A DNA stretch of 64,000 bases from contig JACVRA010000258.1 of assembly GCA_019828545.1 (NCBI GenBank), positions 186,001 to 250,000 on the forward strand. The letters are read 5' to 3'. A model generated the notes under the pieces. It worked only from the letters and a program-made list of their open reading frames with translations. It did no database searches and was not told where the DNA came from. The translations under genes and the position numbers were made by a program. This document shows positions 10,278 through 21,730 of this stretch, one piece after another; position 1 is the first letter of the stretch; each line of letters begins with the position of its first letter. This DNA is from Paracamarosporium sp. OC-R06-R3. Taxonomy: Eukaryota > Ascomycota > Dothideomycetes > Pleosporales > Didymosphaeriaceae.

Positions 10278-12908
10278 TCAGACGATTGTAAGAACCTCTT
10301 CACTCTCGATCGACTCATCCCACCCCGATAAACTGCCGATGCCGACACGTTCATACTCATGCTCATTCCGGTGTGTCTTCTTGAGTACTAGGACGACAAT
10401 GAGATACAACTCATTACCGGTAAAAGATTTGTGTTGCTCCATACACCGGATTGTTGGTCCCTTTACTAATAACAGATCCTCTGGTGCATACGTTGCCTTG
10501 GACCAGAACGATTCCACGTCTCCAGCTGCATCATTGTAATTAGCTTTTACCATTGGCTGAGGTACGTCGCAAGGCCCTTTAAGGCCAAATGCACGTCTGG
10601 GTCCCAATCTAACTTCGATTTCCTGTTGAGTAGTATCAGGACCCAAGGGTGAGCCAGGCAATATGCCGTACAGGCCGTCATCGTATTGCCAATGACCAAT
10701 AGGGTTTCCTTGATGGTCAAGTATTGCTAATGAATAGATATAGTGGTCATGAACAGGGTATGGTCTGCAGGAAGATAGCCAACCCTGTCGTTCATGGCTC
10801 CAATGTGCATCCATTGTCTTGGCTCTCACCACGATCTCGCCAGATTTAACCCGCCCAAAAGGATTTTCTCCCTCAACCTGAACACAAGCATCTAGCATCT
10901 TAACCGAGCCTGAAGGGTCTTGCTTGAGTGGTACGTTTAGAAGAGAAGAGCGCATTAGGATCCCATCAATGCTTGCCCAGCTCCAAGTCGGAGCCCGATA
11001 TGATTTCGCCCGAAAGTGTGTATCAGAGATTCTCCAGAATAAAGATCTTTCGAGATCTATGCGCCAATGGCCAGCTAAATAATCATCTTTGGTAATGGCC
11101 TGGATCCGGGAAGCAATGCCGGACAACGCAGGTAGCTTGTCTTCGGGAAATGTTAAATGACATGAGCTATAGTCTTGGACGATACCGTACCAGGTTTCCT
11201 GGATGTTGTGGCCTATATTATTCAACACCTCATAGAAGACAGCTTTGATCAATCCAAAGGAGGGGACCTTATCTTCGGATTCACCATCGCCGTGATTATC
11301 CTCAGATTTAGCTATGCTTGATGCACCACAGTTTTTAGGACTTCGAGTTCCTTCGATGGCCGCTGTCGTGATGATTTGTAACTCACTCCCGACTATAATG
11401 TCTCCTTCTTTATGCATATCATCAAAGTCGTCGCTAGGTGACAAATGCCCTGTTTGAAGAGTGACCTGGCGAAATGAAGCCATATCCATCGTTTTGCGAA
11501 CAATTTCAAACTCCTTTTCGAACCCCTCCAGCGCACCACTCAAGTGGAACATAGCGTTTACAGGTTGACGGGATCCATTTTCGCGCCACGTAGCCCCAAT
11601 GCATTTCCACATCATCTCGCCCTTGAAAAAGTAGAGCACACGTCTCGATAACCGCAGCTCCTGCAAAGCCCAACCTCGACTTTCCAGAAGTCCCGACCAG
11701 ACATGACCCATGTCTGCATCCAAGTCCTTTGCAAATTGCTCAAACCAGGCTCTGTCATCAAAGAATGGTCCAGAAGAATGTGTGTAGGGACTCCAACTAG
11801 GCAGGCCAATGTATGCTTGACCCCTACTATCTCCAAAAGCTGAAGGAAGGGGGAAAACATCGACGAAGGGGACCTTTGGGATGAATAATCCCTGGGCTGA
11901 ATCCATCGCATCCAAGGCAGCCAGGGTGAGTGTGCTGCCGTGATAAATCGAATGCATCTGGCTTGACTGTTGCTGCCAATCGCTTGGGGAGTCTTGAATG
12001 ATGCATATGCTATCTATCCACAGATAGGGTATCATCAATGCCCGACATATTTCTACAGCTTCGCGGAATGTTTTCGGAAGGTCCTGAAGTGGTATGCTAG
12101 TCATTCTTTGCTCCAAATTCTCCGTCAAAGTCATCATAGGTGAAGAGCCGCCCCAGCAATGACTCAGTGTAGCGTATCTGGCGATCAATCCGTTTCCGTT
12201 TCTTAGACATGGATCTCCACCATGGAGAGCAACATCGATAACTCTATCTGGTAATCTGGAGGTCAAGATCGAATGACTTCCACATTTGGCATGTTCATGA
12301 CCACAGGACTCATACCAGCGTTGCGCGACTTCAAAATACGCTTCAGACGGGTAATCGGACGTAAGGGCGCGCCCAGAGATGAATTTGTCGCGGCCCTCAA
12401 TAGTAATGGCTTGAGATCCCAAATCGTCGCATAGATTCGAGGTTAGTTGGACCATGAAGGCGATTGAACATCAAAACTTACCTTCCTGCACCATCAATGT
12501 CAAACTAGATAGCATGCGTTCCGATCGTATCCAGATCCCGATGTGAGTAAACCCATTGAGGTTCTCAACGTGTGAGGATCTGCGTTGAGTCTCTTCAATG
12601 ATCTGAAGCTTGACACTAAAAATGTCGCTTACGCTGCCATTATCGTATGGTTCACCCTGGTCCGCGGCGAACATCTCGTCAGTGGCCCCCACCAGCAGAG
12701 GAACCTCTGGAAACAAGATCATCGGATAAGGATTGAATTTTGAACGGTCACTTTCCTCAGCGACATCGATGATTTGCCGTAGTGTTGCGCACAATTTGCA
12801 GTTTTGACTCGATTCCTTCAGCATGGAAAGGCTCTCTGCATGATGATAGATGTTCGGCGGGTAAAGCCTCGCAATCGTGAGACCGTTGCAACGGTCGCAG
12901 TAAGGCAT
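10278..12908 (-). CDS. HET-domain protein (heterokaryon incompatibility type)
   Basis: Two exons: 12908-12482 and 12409-10278 with a 72-bp intron (GTAAGT donor, CCAACTAACC branch), 852 residues. The N-terminus carries a small Cys motif (CDRCNGL ... CKLC) common in fungal HET proteins. The HET core reads YATLSHCWGG, then PKTFREAVEICRAL, PYLWIDSICIIQDS and the conserved MHSIYHGSTLTLAA. After it comes a long region (about residues 330-852) with LQELRLSRRVLYF and APTWSWASIDG, typical of the family's C-terminal half but without a named domain. HET proteins mediate non-self recognition and cell death on fusion of unlike hyphae. This one has no NACHT or WD40 partner in the same chain. The start was placed at MPYCDRC; an upstream in-frame extension is not conserved-looking. 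Confidence 0.88.
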
Positions 12909-15011
12909 TCTGACTCGCGTTGGCCATCTAAAACTGAAGAAGGTAAGAGCGTTGGATGGGAGGAGTGGTGGAAAGGTTGAGGATCGAAGATCTGTAAGTG
13001 GGCCCCGCGCTTCGTGTCGTAAGGCTGTCAGGCTGCAGTTGCCACCCTGTAAGTTTTGATTCTCCTTTGGCGAAAACACCAACCCAATCTCTCTACACTA
13101 TATCTAATCAACGCGATATGATTTTTATGAAAACTCAAGTATAGCTCTACTTCACAGTGAAGAGCTTATTCCTTAAGAGTTTGTTGCACTGTTTCTACCA
13201 TAGTTGTGTTGCTTGTTGTGCGCTGACTTAAGAGTTAAAAAACGGACTCATTTATAGAAGAGATTTATTACTGAACACCTAGTTCAAAGGCTCCAGTAGC
13301 TTCTAAACAACCATGCATCTCTTTTCTAATTTGGTCTCAGATATTTTTGAGGATTATGTGCACCTTCTGTGGCTATGGTTCAACTTGAGCTATCTGTCCA
13401 AGGCTGAAGTACCAACATAAACTACTAAATATGAAAGACCACAAAGTACTGCGCCAATTGCGTGTATCTCAATCTATAATCGCGATGAAATATACAAGAG
13501 TTAGTATTTGGCGTGAAATATTGCGTTAGCTTAGTGACACCCATGCATGTAACTGAGAGCAGAAGTCATCAGCACAAGCTTGGTAAACAACAAGTACTAA
13601 GGGACTCCGTAACACACACACACATCTACCTAGCCTACGCACATTACATCGCATATTTACTTCCACCACCCACCTACTCAGTCACATAACCAGCCAGCTA
13701 GGTACTTCCTACCACCCCCATCCCAAACTCTCAATCTCTAGATTAAATTAAACAAAGTCAAGTAAAATCCCATACACCACACACCACACATCACATACTC
13801 ACCTTCCCCATCCCATCTCATTAACACCCCAGTACACAACACAACACAACACTTCCACGCACTTCCCAAATTCCAATTCCTAACCCAGCGCCAATACTCC
13901 CTCCAGCAAGAAAAGCGCAACGCAGCTGCGACCCTCGCGCAAATCCATATCCACATCCCCATCGACATGTCCATCTCCATCTACACCCAGTTCTGCGCTG
14001 CGCCGCACCGTGCCATGTACACACCACACCCGCCACGGAACCTACCTACAATCCTACACTCCTACGAGACTTGGCCTGCAAAACTTCGCTGATACGAGAC
14101 AAGCTAGAATGAGATAAGGTATTAAAATAAGATAAAAAAATCAGAGCGCTGTAAAACACGTGGTAAACATTCTATGCGACCCTCACACTACCCCCCTTAG
14201 ACACCAACTTGTATCTAATGTATCTGCATCCCCATCCTCCACGCACACATACCCGCCCACGGCACCCACCTACGATCCTACGATCCTCCAAGCCTGCCCC
14301 GAGCCTACAATCCCACGAGACCTCGCTGCGTCAAGACGCCCCCCCGAGCCATCCCCGAGATGAGAGGGGATGAATTGGTACAAGATGCGAGTACACAGGC
14401 CGATACAACACCGCACCACACCGTACGATACTCACACCACACACAACCCCGGTTCCACGCCCGGTACACACACCCAGCTACGCCAAGCAAGCCGGGAACT
14501 ACACTGTCCGCCTGCTGCTTACACCTGACATGATTAGCCTGACACGAGACAAGCGCTTAGCGTTCCCCCCCTCCCCACCCCCTAACTCCCTAACACCCCA
14601 CGTCTCAGCATCTCTCATACCCGGCTTAATCCCACCCACCCACTGTGCACTTGCACTTGCACTTGCACCAGCCAGCCGGCCAGCCAGCCAGCACACCGCC
14701 GCGCAGCAAACATAGCCAAGTGTGCAAGTGTAGAGTAGCGTAGAGTAGTAAACCCCACAAACCTAACTCACTCACTCCAAATACACACCTGCTTCAAAAC
14801 GTATAATAATGACAATGATGACATACACTCATTCATATAGATAGTATAAAAAGTATAATAAAAAAAAACATGCATACACCTTTCCCAACCAAGAGAGAAA
14901 AGCTAGGTATTTCCATCGATACATCCAACCACATACATTCCATTGTCCCATCGATCCCCACCAGCCCTCCAGTCCGGCTGGTCCCTCTCAACACACCCCA
15001 GATATGTCCAT
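12909..15011. other. Intergenic region with low-complexity and diverged duplicated DNA
   Basis: No supported gene. Features: a short CA microsatellite at about 13612-13624; CA/TCC-rich DNA at 13600-14500; three to four TTGCAC units at about 14647-14668 followed by CCAG units to about 14692; an A-run near 14860. Segments around 14010-14065 and 14240-14300 look like diverged copies of each other (CCGCC-ACGG-ACC-ACCTAC-ATCCTAC order shared). Confidence 0.5.
14647..14692. repeat. TTGCAC / CCAG microsatellite pair
   Basis: Tandem TTGCAC units pass directly into CCAG/GCCAG units. Ordinary low-complexity DNA downstream of noxA. Confidence 0.7.
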
Positions 15012-16806
15012 CTAAAAATGCTCCTTCCAAAATTTAAAGTTAACCTCCTGGCACGCTGCCATCTTACACGCCTTCTTAATATCTCTCGCCGCAACATTCG
15101 GACCGCAGAAGTAAACACCCACATCCGTGCGCAGCGTACTCTCCAACCCGCCAATATACGTTCTGTCAATAATACCATCGCGCATGCCGCACAGCAAGCG
15201 CTGGAAGTCGGGGCGACCAAAGTTAGTGCGGGACTTGAGCTCGGTGAGGGGATCCTTGTCTGTGCCGACGGAGTTGAGGACGATGTTCTGGGCGGTGTTT
15301 GAGTCGATTTTCTGCGTGAGGTACGTGTGGATGCGGAGGAAGGATTCGTTTTCGTTGCCGCCCATGGACTGGGATTCGAGGGAGGAGAGGAGCGTTTGGA
15401 ACCATTCGAAGGAGGATGTGTCTTTGCAGACCCAGATGAATTCGACGCGGCGGAGGCGCTTGGGCGGGTTGGGGCTCAGGCGCATGTGGTAGATGGATTT
15501 GAGGATGGAGGCCCACGGAGTGACGCCGATACCGGTACCGATGAGCACGGCGATTTCGTTCTCGAAGACGTCTTCGGCTGGGGCTCCGTAGGGACCGTCG
15601 ATGCGAAGAGCGGGCATCTTCTGGCCGTGCTGGAGAGCGATCTCGTACATTCCCATTGGGTCGAGCTCGTCGTAGAGCTTGGATTGCGACATGCCAGCGC
15701 CGAGAGCATCGGCAAGAGCGCGTGTAAAGTCACCAACCTGTCGGACGTGCACAGAGACGTACGGGTCCTGGGGACAGGAGGTGATGGTAAAGGGATGCCA
15801 CTGGTGGTAGCTGACCTCAGGGCAGTTAAGGAATAGCCACTGTCCAGGCTTATATTTCATGCTGGGCTTGGTGAACTGGATCTCAACAGCATCTGCGGAA
15901 TGTCAGCCACGTCCCGAAAGCTTCAAGCGGTTCACTTACCATATGGATGACGAACGACCTTGACGATCTGAGTCTGTCTCCTGCACCGGATCTCGCGGTA
16001 CAGACGGTCGAACAGGTACAATCCTCCTCCGACAAGTTCCCATCGCCAACCTTCATAACCAATGCAGTGGTTCCAGAAGTTGTCGTGATCGAGAGGTGAC
16101 CAGGCGGGAGCAGTGTCGCGCACGAAGCAGCTGGTAGCGTGCGTGTACATGCCGAGCAGGAATGGAATGAAGAGATGGTGGGTGTACCAGAACGTCTCGA
16201 ACGATTGCTGTCGGATCCTATGGTGAGCAGTGGTGTAGATGAGCAGCATGCAGAACAACATGATGTGTCCGGTGATACCACCGGCCTCGGTGTAGTGGAT
16301 CTGGAGAGCGATCTGCGGACGCACTTGAGTCCTCTCGACGTTGTAAAAGCTAGAACAGTTAGCTACGTGCAACCCGGCTGTATTGCAGTACGTACTTGAC
16401 ATAATGCGCTGCGGTGTGAATGACCGTGAACAACAGCATAGCGTAGGCGACCTGTCGGTGGAACCACATCGACTCGTCCAGAGGAAGCCATCTAATCTTG
16501 GGTCGAATCATCCGGAGCAGATTCCGGCACATGGGCATGACGATAACCATGGTGTCTACGGACAACACCAATCCCGCGCCTCGAGAGATCCATACGGAAA
16601 ACTGAAGGGCGTTGAGAGGCGCAAGCCGCGCATCGTTTGCCTGTTTCCACCTGTGGTGTGTTAGCCTTGGTCAGCGAAACGCAGTGCTGGACGGTGACAT
16701 ACCATCCTATGCCGAATATCGCCCAATGGAAACCCCAGAAGAAGAAGTTGAACGCCAGCTTCCGTGGCGTGAAGAAGCCTTGCCAGACTGATCCGCCGCC
16801 CGCCAT
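15012..16806 (-). CDS. noxA: NADPH oxidase catalytic subunit NoxA (Nox1)
   Basis: Membrane flavocytochrome that passes electrons from NADPH through FAD and two hemes to oxygen, making superoxide; needed in fungi for sexual development, hyphal fusion and infection structures. Four exons: 16806-16703, 16650-16396, 16349-15940, 15892-15012 (introns 52, 46 and 47 bp), 549 residues, the NoxA length. It starts MAGGGSVWQGFFTPRKL. The ferric-reductase-like membrane domain (about 15-230) has WFHRQVAYA, HTAAHYV, IRQQSFETFWYTHHLF and the conserved second His pairs. FAD contact: HPFTIT (about 289-294). NADPH side: GPYG (about 356), GTGIGVTP (about 375-382) and a C-terminal CGPN. The end in WKEHF is conserved, and no EF-hand or N-terminal extension is present, so it is NoxA rather than NoxB or NoxC. 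The next gene upstream, divergent, is a p22phox-like candidate. Confidence 0.95.
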
Positions 16807-19800
16807 GATTACTTTTCAAGTGTCGGTAATAATACGATCCTATATCCTGTATCCAGCGCAGAGCATCAATCGAAAACCAAGAGGGCCGGCCGTTCAACGG
16901 TGATTACAAGCTATTAAAGAGCGTACGATGGAGAAAAGCGAAAGTCGACCGGAGAGGAAGGAACCCAGTCGACTTCAAACCGGCCAGCCAGATACGAAGC
17001 GAAAAAAAGAATGTCGGCGTCAAGCGACGGTGAGGGAGTGGGATGTTGTAATAGAGGGAGCGGAGGTAGAGATGACGACCAAGGCTCCTGGGGACCCAGG
17101 GTTAAAGAGGGTAAGCTTTCGAGGCTCGCTAGTGGCTGTCGCGCAGATCAGGTGGATCTCGGAAGACCAGTGCGGTTTGGGTGGACGGCTGGCTGTGATG
17201 AAACCGACAGGCGTGTTCGGAACGGGCGTGGCTCAAACCGAAGCCCTGGTGGTTTGCTGCATACAAGATGCAATAAGGTGGATTACAATTTGCAGGCACC
17301 GAAAAAGGGAGCGCGATTCAGGCAGAGATGAAGCGGCAGGAGCCTGCGAAAGCCGGGCACTTTTCGAGCGAGGTGTTGGGGTGTGCGCCTATGCGAGTTG
17401 CGCCTAATGTATGAGGAACGTCTCAAACCTGAAGCGACAGGCACAGAACCATTTTTCCTTGTAGCGGGAGGACAGATCGGGGAATATAGAACCGTTGGCC
17501 CTGGAATATGCACGGTTATGCGGCAAAGCGCGCGGGAAGCCGGCTCGTGTTCAAACGTCTCTAAGAGTAGTTGTTGGGTTCGCGCTCGAGGCCCGTATAG
17601 TGAATTTCACGGCGGTTTTTTCTGAGAACCTATGTCGTACTCCTGTTCCGTGCCTGAGCCGTCGCTGCTTTCTTGACAGGTGCTCTTTACTGGGGTAATT
17701 TGAGTTTTGGTGGTGACGGTCCAAAAGCGATTTGGTGACACACAGGGGTTCGCTGAGACAGTTCACGTAGGAGCTCGGACACTGTGACGTGAAAAGAGGC
17801 GTAGCGCGCGCAAAATGGAGAGCAGCACAGAGGGCGAAATGGTCCGGGCAGCAATTGTCAAGCAGAGTCACGGTATGCGATTGCGGTGGTGGTGGAGGAG
17901 GTGAAGGTGGACTATGAGAAGCATGGGGCACGCCGCCACGACTTTCGGCGAGGGACAGCGGTGCCTTGCACGGATCCACAGTCGAGGTGCAGGAACTGAG
18001 AGGCTGGTGGACGCATGGCGTGGGCTCGTTGGATGCGCCGAGGCGTGAAGTCTCGCACAGAATCGATACTCGCAGGCGTCTGGGCGCTGTGGTTGGCAGC
18101 GAAGGCGCTGGCGGGGCCGGACGCCGGCGTGGCGCTTGGGGACGAGCCAATGCGCTCAAGCTTGTAACCGCTCAGGACCCTGCGCTAAGCTCCCCGCAGC
18201 GAACGAGCCATACAACGAGCGGTGCCGTGCAGGGTGGCTTTGGCTTCAAAAATATCTTGTCTATCGACGACTGCACCTGGGCCCTGTCTGGCCACGCGGT
18301 GGGCGACTACCGAGCGAAGGGAAAAGTATATCGAGCGGGGCTTCGTTAGGGCTGCGATAAGTACGGTAGGTTTTTGCGATAGCGAGCTGCGAGCACCAGT
18401 TGGCATCCAGGTGTTCCTAGTGGGTGCCATTGCAGCCACCTGGATCGGCTGGAGCGGGAAGATGCTGCGTGACGAAGATCTCGCGGAGGTGCAGATCCTG
18501 CGCTGGCGAGTCGTGAGTCGTGCATGAGTCCAGCGAACGCTCGGACAAGTGCGGGCCGGGCGTGCAATGTAGGAGTGCAGTGTAGGCTGGACACGGGCAC
18601 GAGGGAGCAGTGAGAGCAACGAAACCGTGCTGTGGCGGCACAATTGCAAGAGGGTTCTTTGTCGATGCTCTGAGGCTGTGCGAGTAGAGCCAGTGTGCAC
18701 AGCACGGCGGAGTATTGGACGGCCCGGCGACGCGGGCAGCTGCTGCTTCCTCTATCGTGTACTTCCTAATCGGGAAGGGAAGTTGCGCGGATGATATCAG
18801 GGCACCTTCCAGAAAGGCAGCCCCTTGCACTTTCCTCTCCAACGACTGCAGTCGGAAAACAACATCAGGCCATTGTTTGAGGCATCCCTCTCTCACGCAG
18901 CTGGTGAACCTTGCAATTGAAAGCTTGACAGCCGTTGCAGCAAACAAGGTCATACGACACTCGAGCAGTATCAGCCCACAATGTTTTGACGGGCGCTGTC
19001 AAGCTTCTGGGGCCCCGCTGTCATGGTCGTTGAGCGCCAGCTTCATGCCTTTGCAACTTCTGATGTAAACTTTGTCGTACGATGATGTTTGATGGTCCCG
19101 CCGCGATCTGCTTGGAGATGCGGCTGCAGAAGGCGTCGCGGATCTGGACGTGCCGCTGGAACGAGGCATTTGTGTGTCCTGAGGCGTTTCTTAAACCGGG
19201 ACTGAGGCATCCGGCACGGGCCAGTGGCGGTTTTGGGATGTAGATGAGATGTGCTCGCTAAGAGGACAGTGTCAACGAATGCAAATACGTGCCTCGGTGG
19301 GGCGCTCCAAGTCATTCACCGCATCAATCGAGTGTTCGCGGTGCTCGTGGGGGGTGGAAGAATGCCATGGGGCCTCGACTGCGCGCCTTGGAAATACTAT
19401 CGAAGACCCGGCGAACCACACGGCGACGCGAGCATACCCAGCCCTCTCACACCACAGCAGGCCCTTGGCTGGCGGGCCACGTGACGGTTGGGTATTCGCA
19501 CTGCACGGCTTATTCACTGTGACTGGCTGGGTGCGTGCGAGCGGCGACATGGCCGGTGCTGGTGGCTGCAGGCGAGCGCAGGGATGCCGCCCGCCATGGC
19601 ACAAGACGTGCATCAGCGCCCCCCCCGGTCGCAGCCAATGGCGCCCTCGCCCTCGCTGCGGCGGGGCCCTCCCAGCGCCTACACAGCTCCCCCATCCCGC
19701 CCCGGCGCATAAGGTCTCGTTGCATTTACGGCTGCCATGCCCTCCCCATCCATCATCGTGACACGCCTGCCGTAGCATAACCGCACCCTTTCTGCCTCCA

Positions 19801-20100
19801 GCACTGCCTGAGCCCTCTGCTCCACCGTCGCAGGACAGCCTCAGCCCGCAATCCATCCCTTCCGTGCCTGAGTCTCATCTGATCGTCCACTAAGCCTGAA
19901 CCGCCCTCTGTGACCACCGCGACGCCTGCTATAACAAAACCCCCGTCCGCCCTGGGCTGCCAGTTGCTCTCCGGTCTGTAGCTACTGGTAGCTCGCTGCG
20001 CGACACGGTCGTTTACCTCAGTTCTGTTCTCTTCGTCTTCCTGCCGCCGGGTCGGTCTTCAACCTCGTCCTTTCTTTTTAATACACAATCTTTTGCAGCC
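16807..20100. other. 3.3-kb GC-rich divergent intergenic region between noxA and the noxD-like gene
   Basis: Many overlapping short frames occur in all six directions, but none has domain resemblance, splice logic or a consistent codon bias, so I read this as regulatory and leader DNA. The last 60 bases before 20101 are C/T-rich and end in a sequence like a 3' splice site (TTTTGCAG) two bases before the ATG, so a leader intron is possible. The ATG context is GCCATGG. Confidence 0.55.
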
Positions 20101-20652
20101 ATGGGCAAGTTAATCAAGAACCACTGGGCGCGCCTGATCGTCCTGACGGCCGCTGCCTGTGAGTGAACCTGAGGACCCCATTTCACACACACAATCGCTA
20201 ACTAATTCCACGTAGACCAAATAGCCGCAGCAATCGAAGCCTTCTTCTGGCCCAAAATCTTCTGGGACTTCCTCACAAAGAACCTCGACGGCGCCGTCAA
20301 GCCCGTCCCCGCGCTGCAAATCATCAACATCCTCATGGGCGTCGTGGGCCTCGCCTGGGAGTGGCCCGTCGGCTTCCTCGCAGGCACGGGTCTGCACCGC
20401 TCCATCGAAGCCCGCCTCATCGTCTACCCGCTCAGCGCCCTCGTCGCGCTGCTCATCTACCAGGGCACCAACGCTGGCCTGTACTACATCATCGGCATGA
20501 TGGCGTATTTCTGGGCCTACAGCGAAGGCGAGGTACGTTCTCATCCTCATTCACAAAGCAATCCCAATTAATTACTAACGCTCGCCCAAAAGGTCGTCTG
20601 CCCCGAGCCATGGACACTCCCCAAGCGCGGCTCTACCCGCCGCGGCGTATAG
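20101..20652 (+). CDS. noxD: NoxD/Pro41-like membrane protein (p22phox-type NADPH oxidase subunit)
   Basis: Three exons: 20101-20158, 20216-20532, 20593-20652 (introns 57 and 60 bp), 144 residues. Four hydrophobic segments at roughly 10-30, 45-66, 80-100 and 104-122, no signal peptide. The order of features matches human p22phox: a helix ending in E-W-P (E-Y-P in p22phox), a basic residue then a Leu-rich helix (ARLIVYPLSALVALL), and a last helix followed by GE and a Pro-rich tail (SEGEVVCPEPW; RGE...PIEP in p22phox). In fungi this subunit, NoxD/Pro41, supports NoxA in the ER and plasma membrane. The neighbouring noxA gene fits that role. The assignment rests on remembered family features and eye alignment; an unrelated small four-helix protein is the alternative. 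Confidence 0.7.
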
Positions 20653-20719
20653 CTTCTTTTCTCCCGCCAGCCAGCCACCAACACGCGACTCAAACCCCTC
20701 TTCAGTCGACATCCCCCTT

Positions 20720-20758
20720 GCGCAGCAGCAGCAGCAGCAGCAGGCAGGCAGGCAGGCA
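20720..20758. repeat. CAG then GGCA tandem repeat
   Basis: About seven CAG units followed by about four GGCA units, just 3' of the noxD-like stop codon and so possibly in its 3' UTR. Confidence 0.75.
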
Positions 20759-21136
20759 CCCTTTTTCCAGACCACTACCATCTTCTATTTATCCGCGAAT
20801 TAAGCGCGCGAGGCGTTCTGGCTACATGACCCACCCCACCTCATCACGGACAGACGGGGTAAATCAACATGCATCGTATTTCCTTCTCACGATCGATGAC
20901 GCTTAAACATGGTAATTATACCACGAGCAGGAGAGCAGGCGGGATCGAGCTCGCTAGCTTTGTAGCATAGCACTAGCAAATACCCACTCAAGTCGAATTG
21001 ATTAAAAAATGTTAAATGTGCTACTGAACTCCATCTACATCTGCTTTTACGTGGCGTATCCGTTGTGCTAGCTGGATGGGGTGAGATGGTGTCGTGAATG
21101 CGCTTGTTCGCTGCGCTGGACGTCGTGGTGCATGAC

Positions 21137-21170
21137 TCCCCTTCCCTTCCCTTCCCTTCCCTTCCCTTCT
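21137..21170. repeat. CCCTT pentanucleotide repeat
   Basis: About six CCCTT units in a longer pyrimidine-only tract. Polypurine-polypyrimidine DNA of this kind can form triplex structures; no function is claimed. Confidence 0.75.
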
Positions 21171-21730
21171 TTCTCCTCTCCTCTCCCTCAATCTCTATCT
21201 CATTATCACCCATCCCCATCCATCCACGTCGCAAACCACGCCCAGCGTTAACACCTACCCGCAACCCTGAACCTAAACTTCCAACCTCCAACCGTAGCGT
21301 CACGTCAAGTTCCACTCCACACACTGCGCGTTTCACAAGCGCACATGCCGCTGCGCTAGTTATGTCATGTCATGTGCGTGCGCGTCACGGGGAAGGAAAG
21401 TTCGTGAGTGAGTTTGTGATGGATGGCGGGTGTGCGCGTCACGGAGGAGGAAGGTTTGTGGGTTTGTGGGCTTGTGGGGATGTACCTGGGTGTGTGTGTG
21501 TGTGTGGTCTGTTTATGTGAGGTGGTTGTGAGGGAGTGAGGGTTAGCGGTGGAGTGGGATGGGATGGGAGGTATGAAGTGGAATTATAGGTGGGTGTATT
21601 AGGATGAGGTTTTTGATTATCGAAGTTTGACCGAGTATATGGGTGAGTACGATTGAGGAATCAACTTCGTGGATGCTCGGAATATTACTCAAGGCGAACT
21701 ATCTTTTCTCACCTATCTAGTATCCTCAAA

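Larger units (their letters stand above)
20653..21730. other. Intergenic with several microsatellites
   Basis: Convergent 3' region. Contains GCA/GGCA repeats at about 20720-20758, CCCTT repeats at about 21137-21170 and a TG repeat at about 21491-21506. No gene supported. Confidence 0.6.

Noticed and set aside
17551..19856. Several frames of 120-200 codons on both strands between noxA and the noxD-like gene
   Set aside because: They overlap each other in most frames, have low-complexity Arg/Pro/Cys/His-rich translations typical of GC-rich non-coding DNA, and show no domain or splice pattern.
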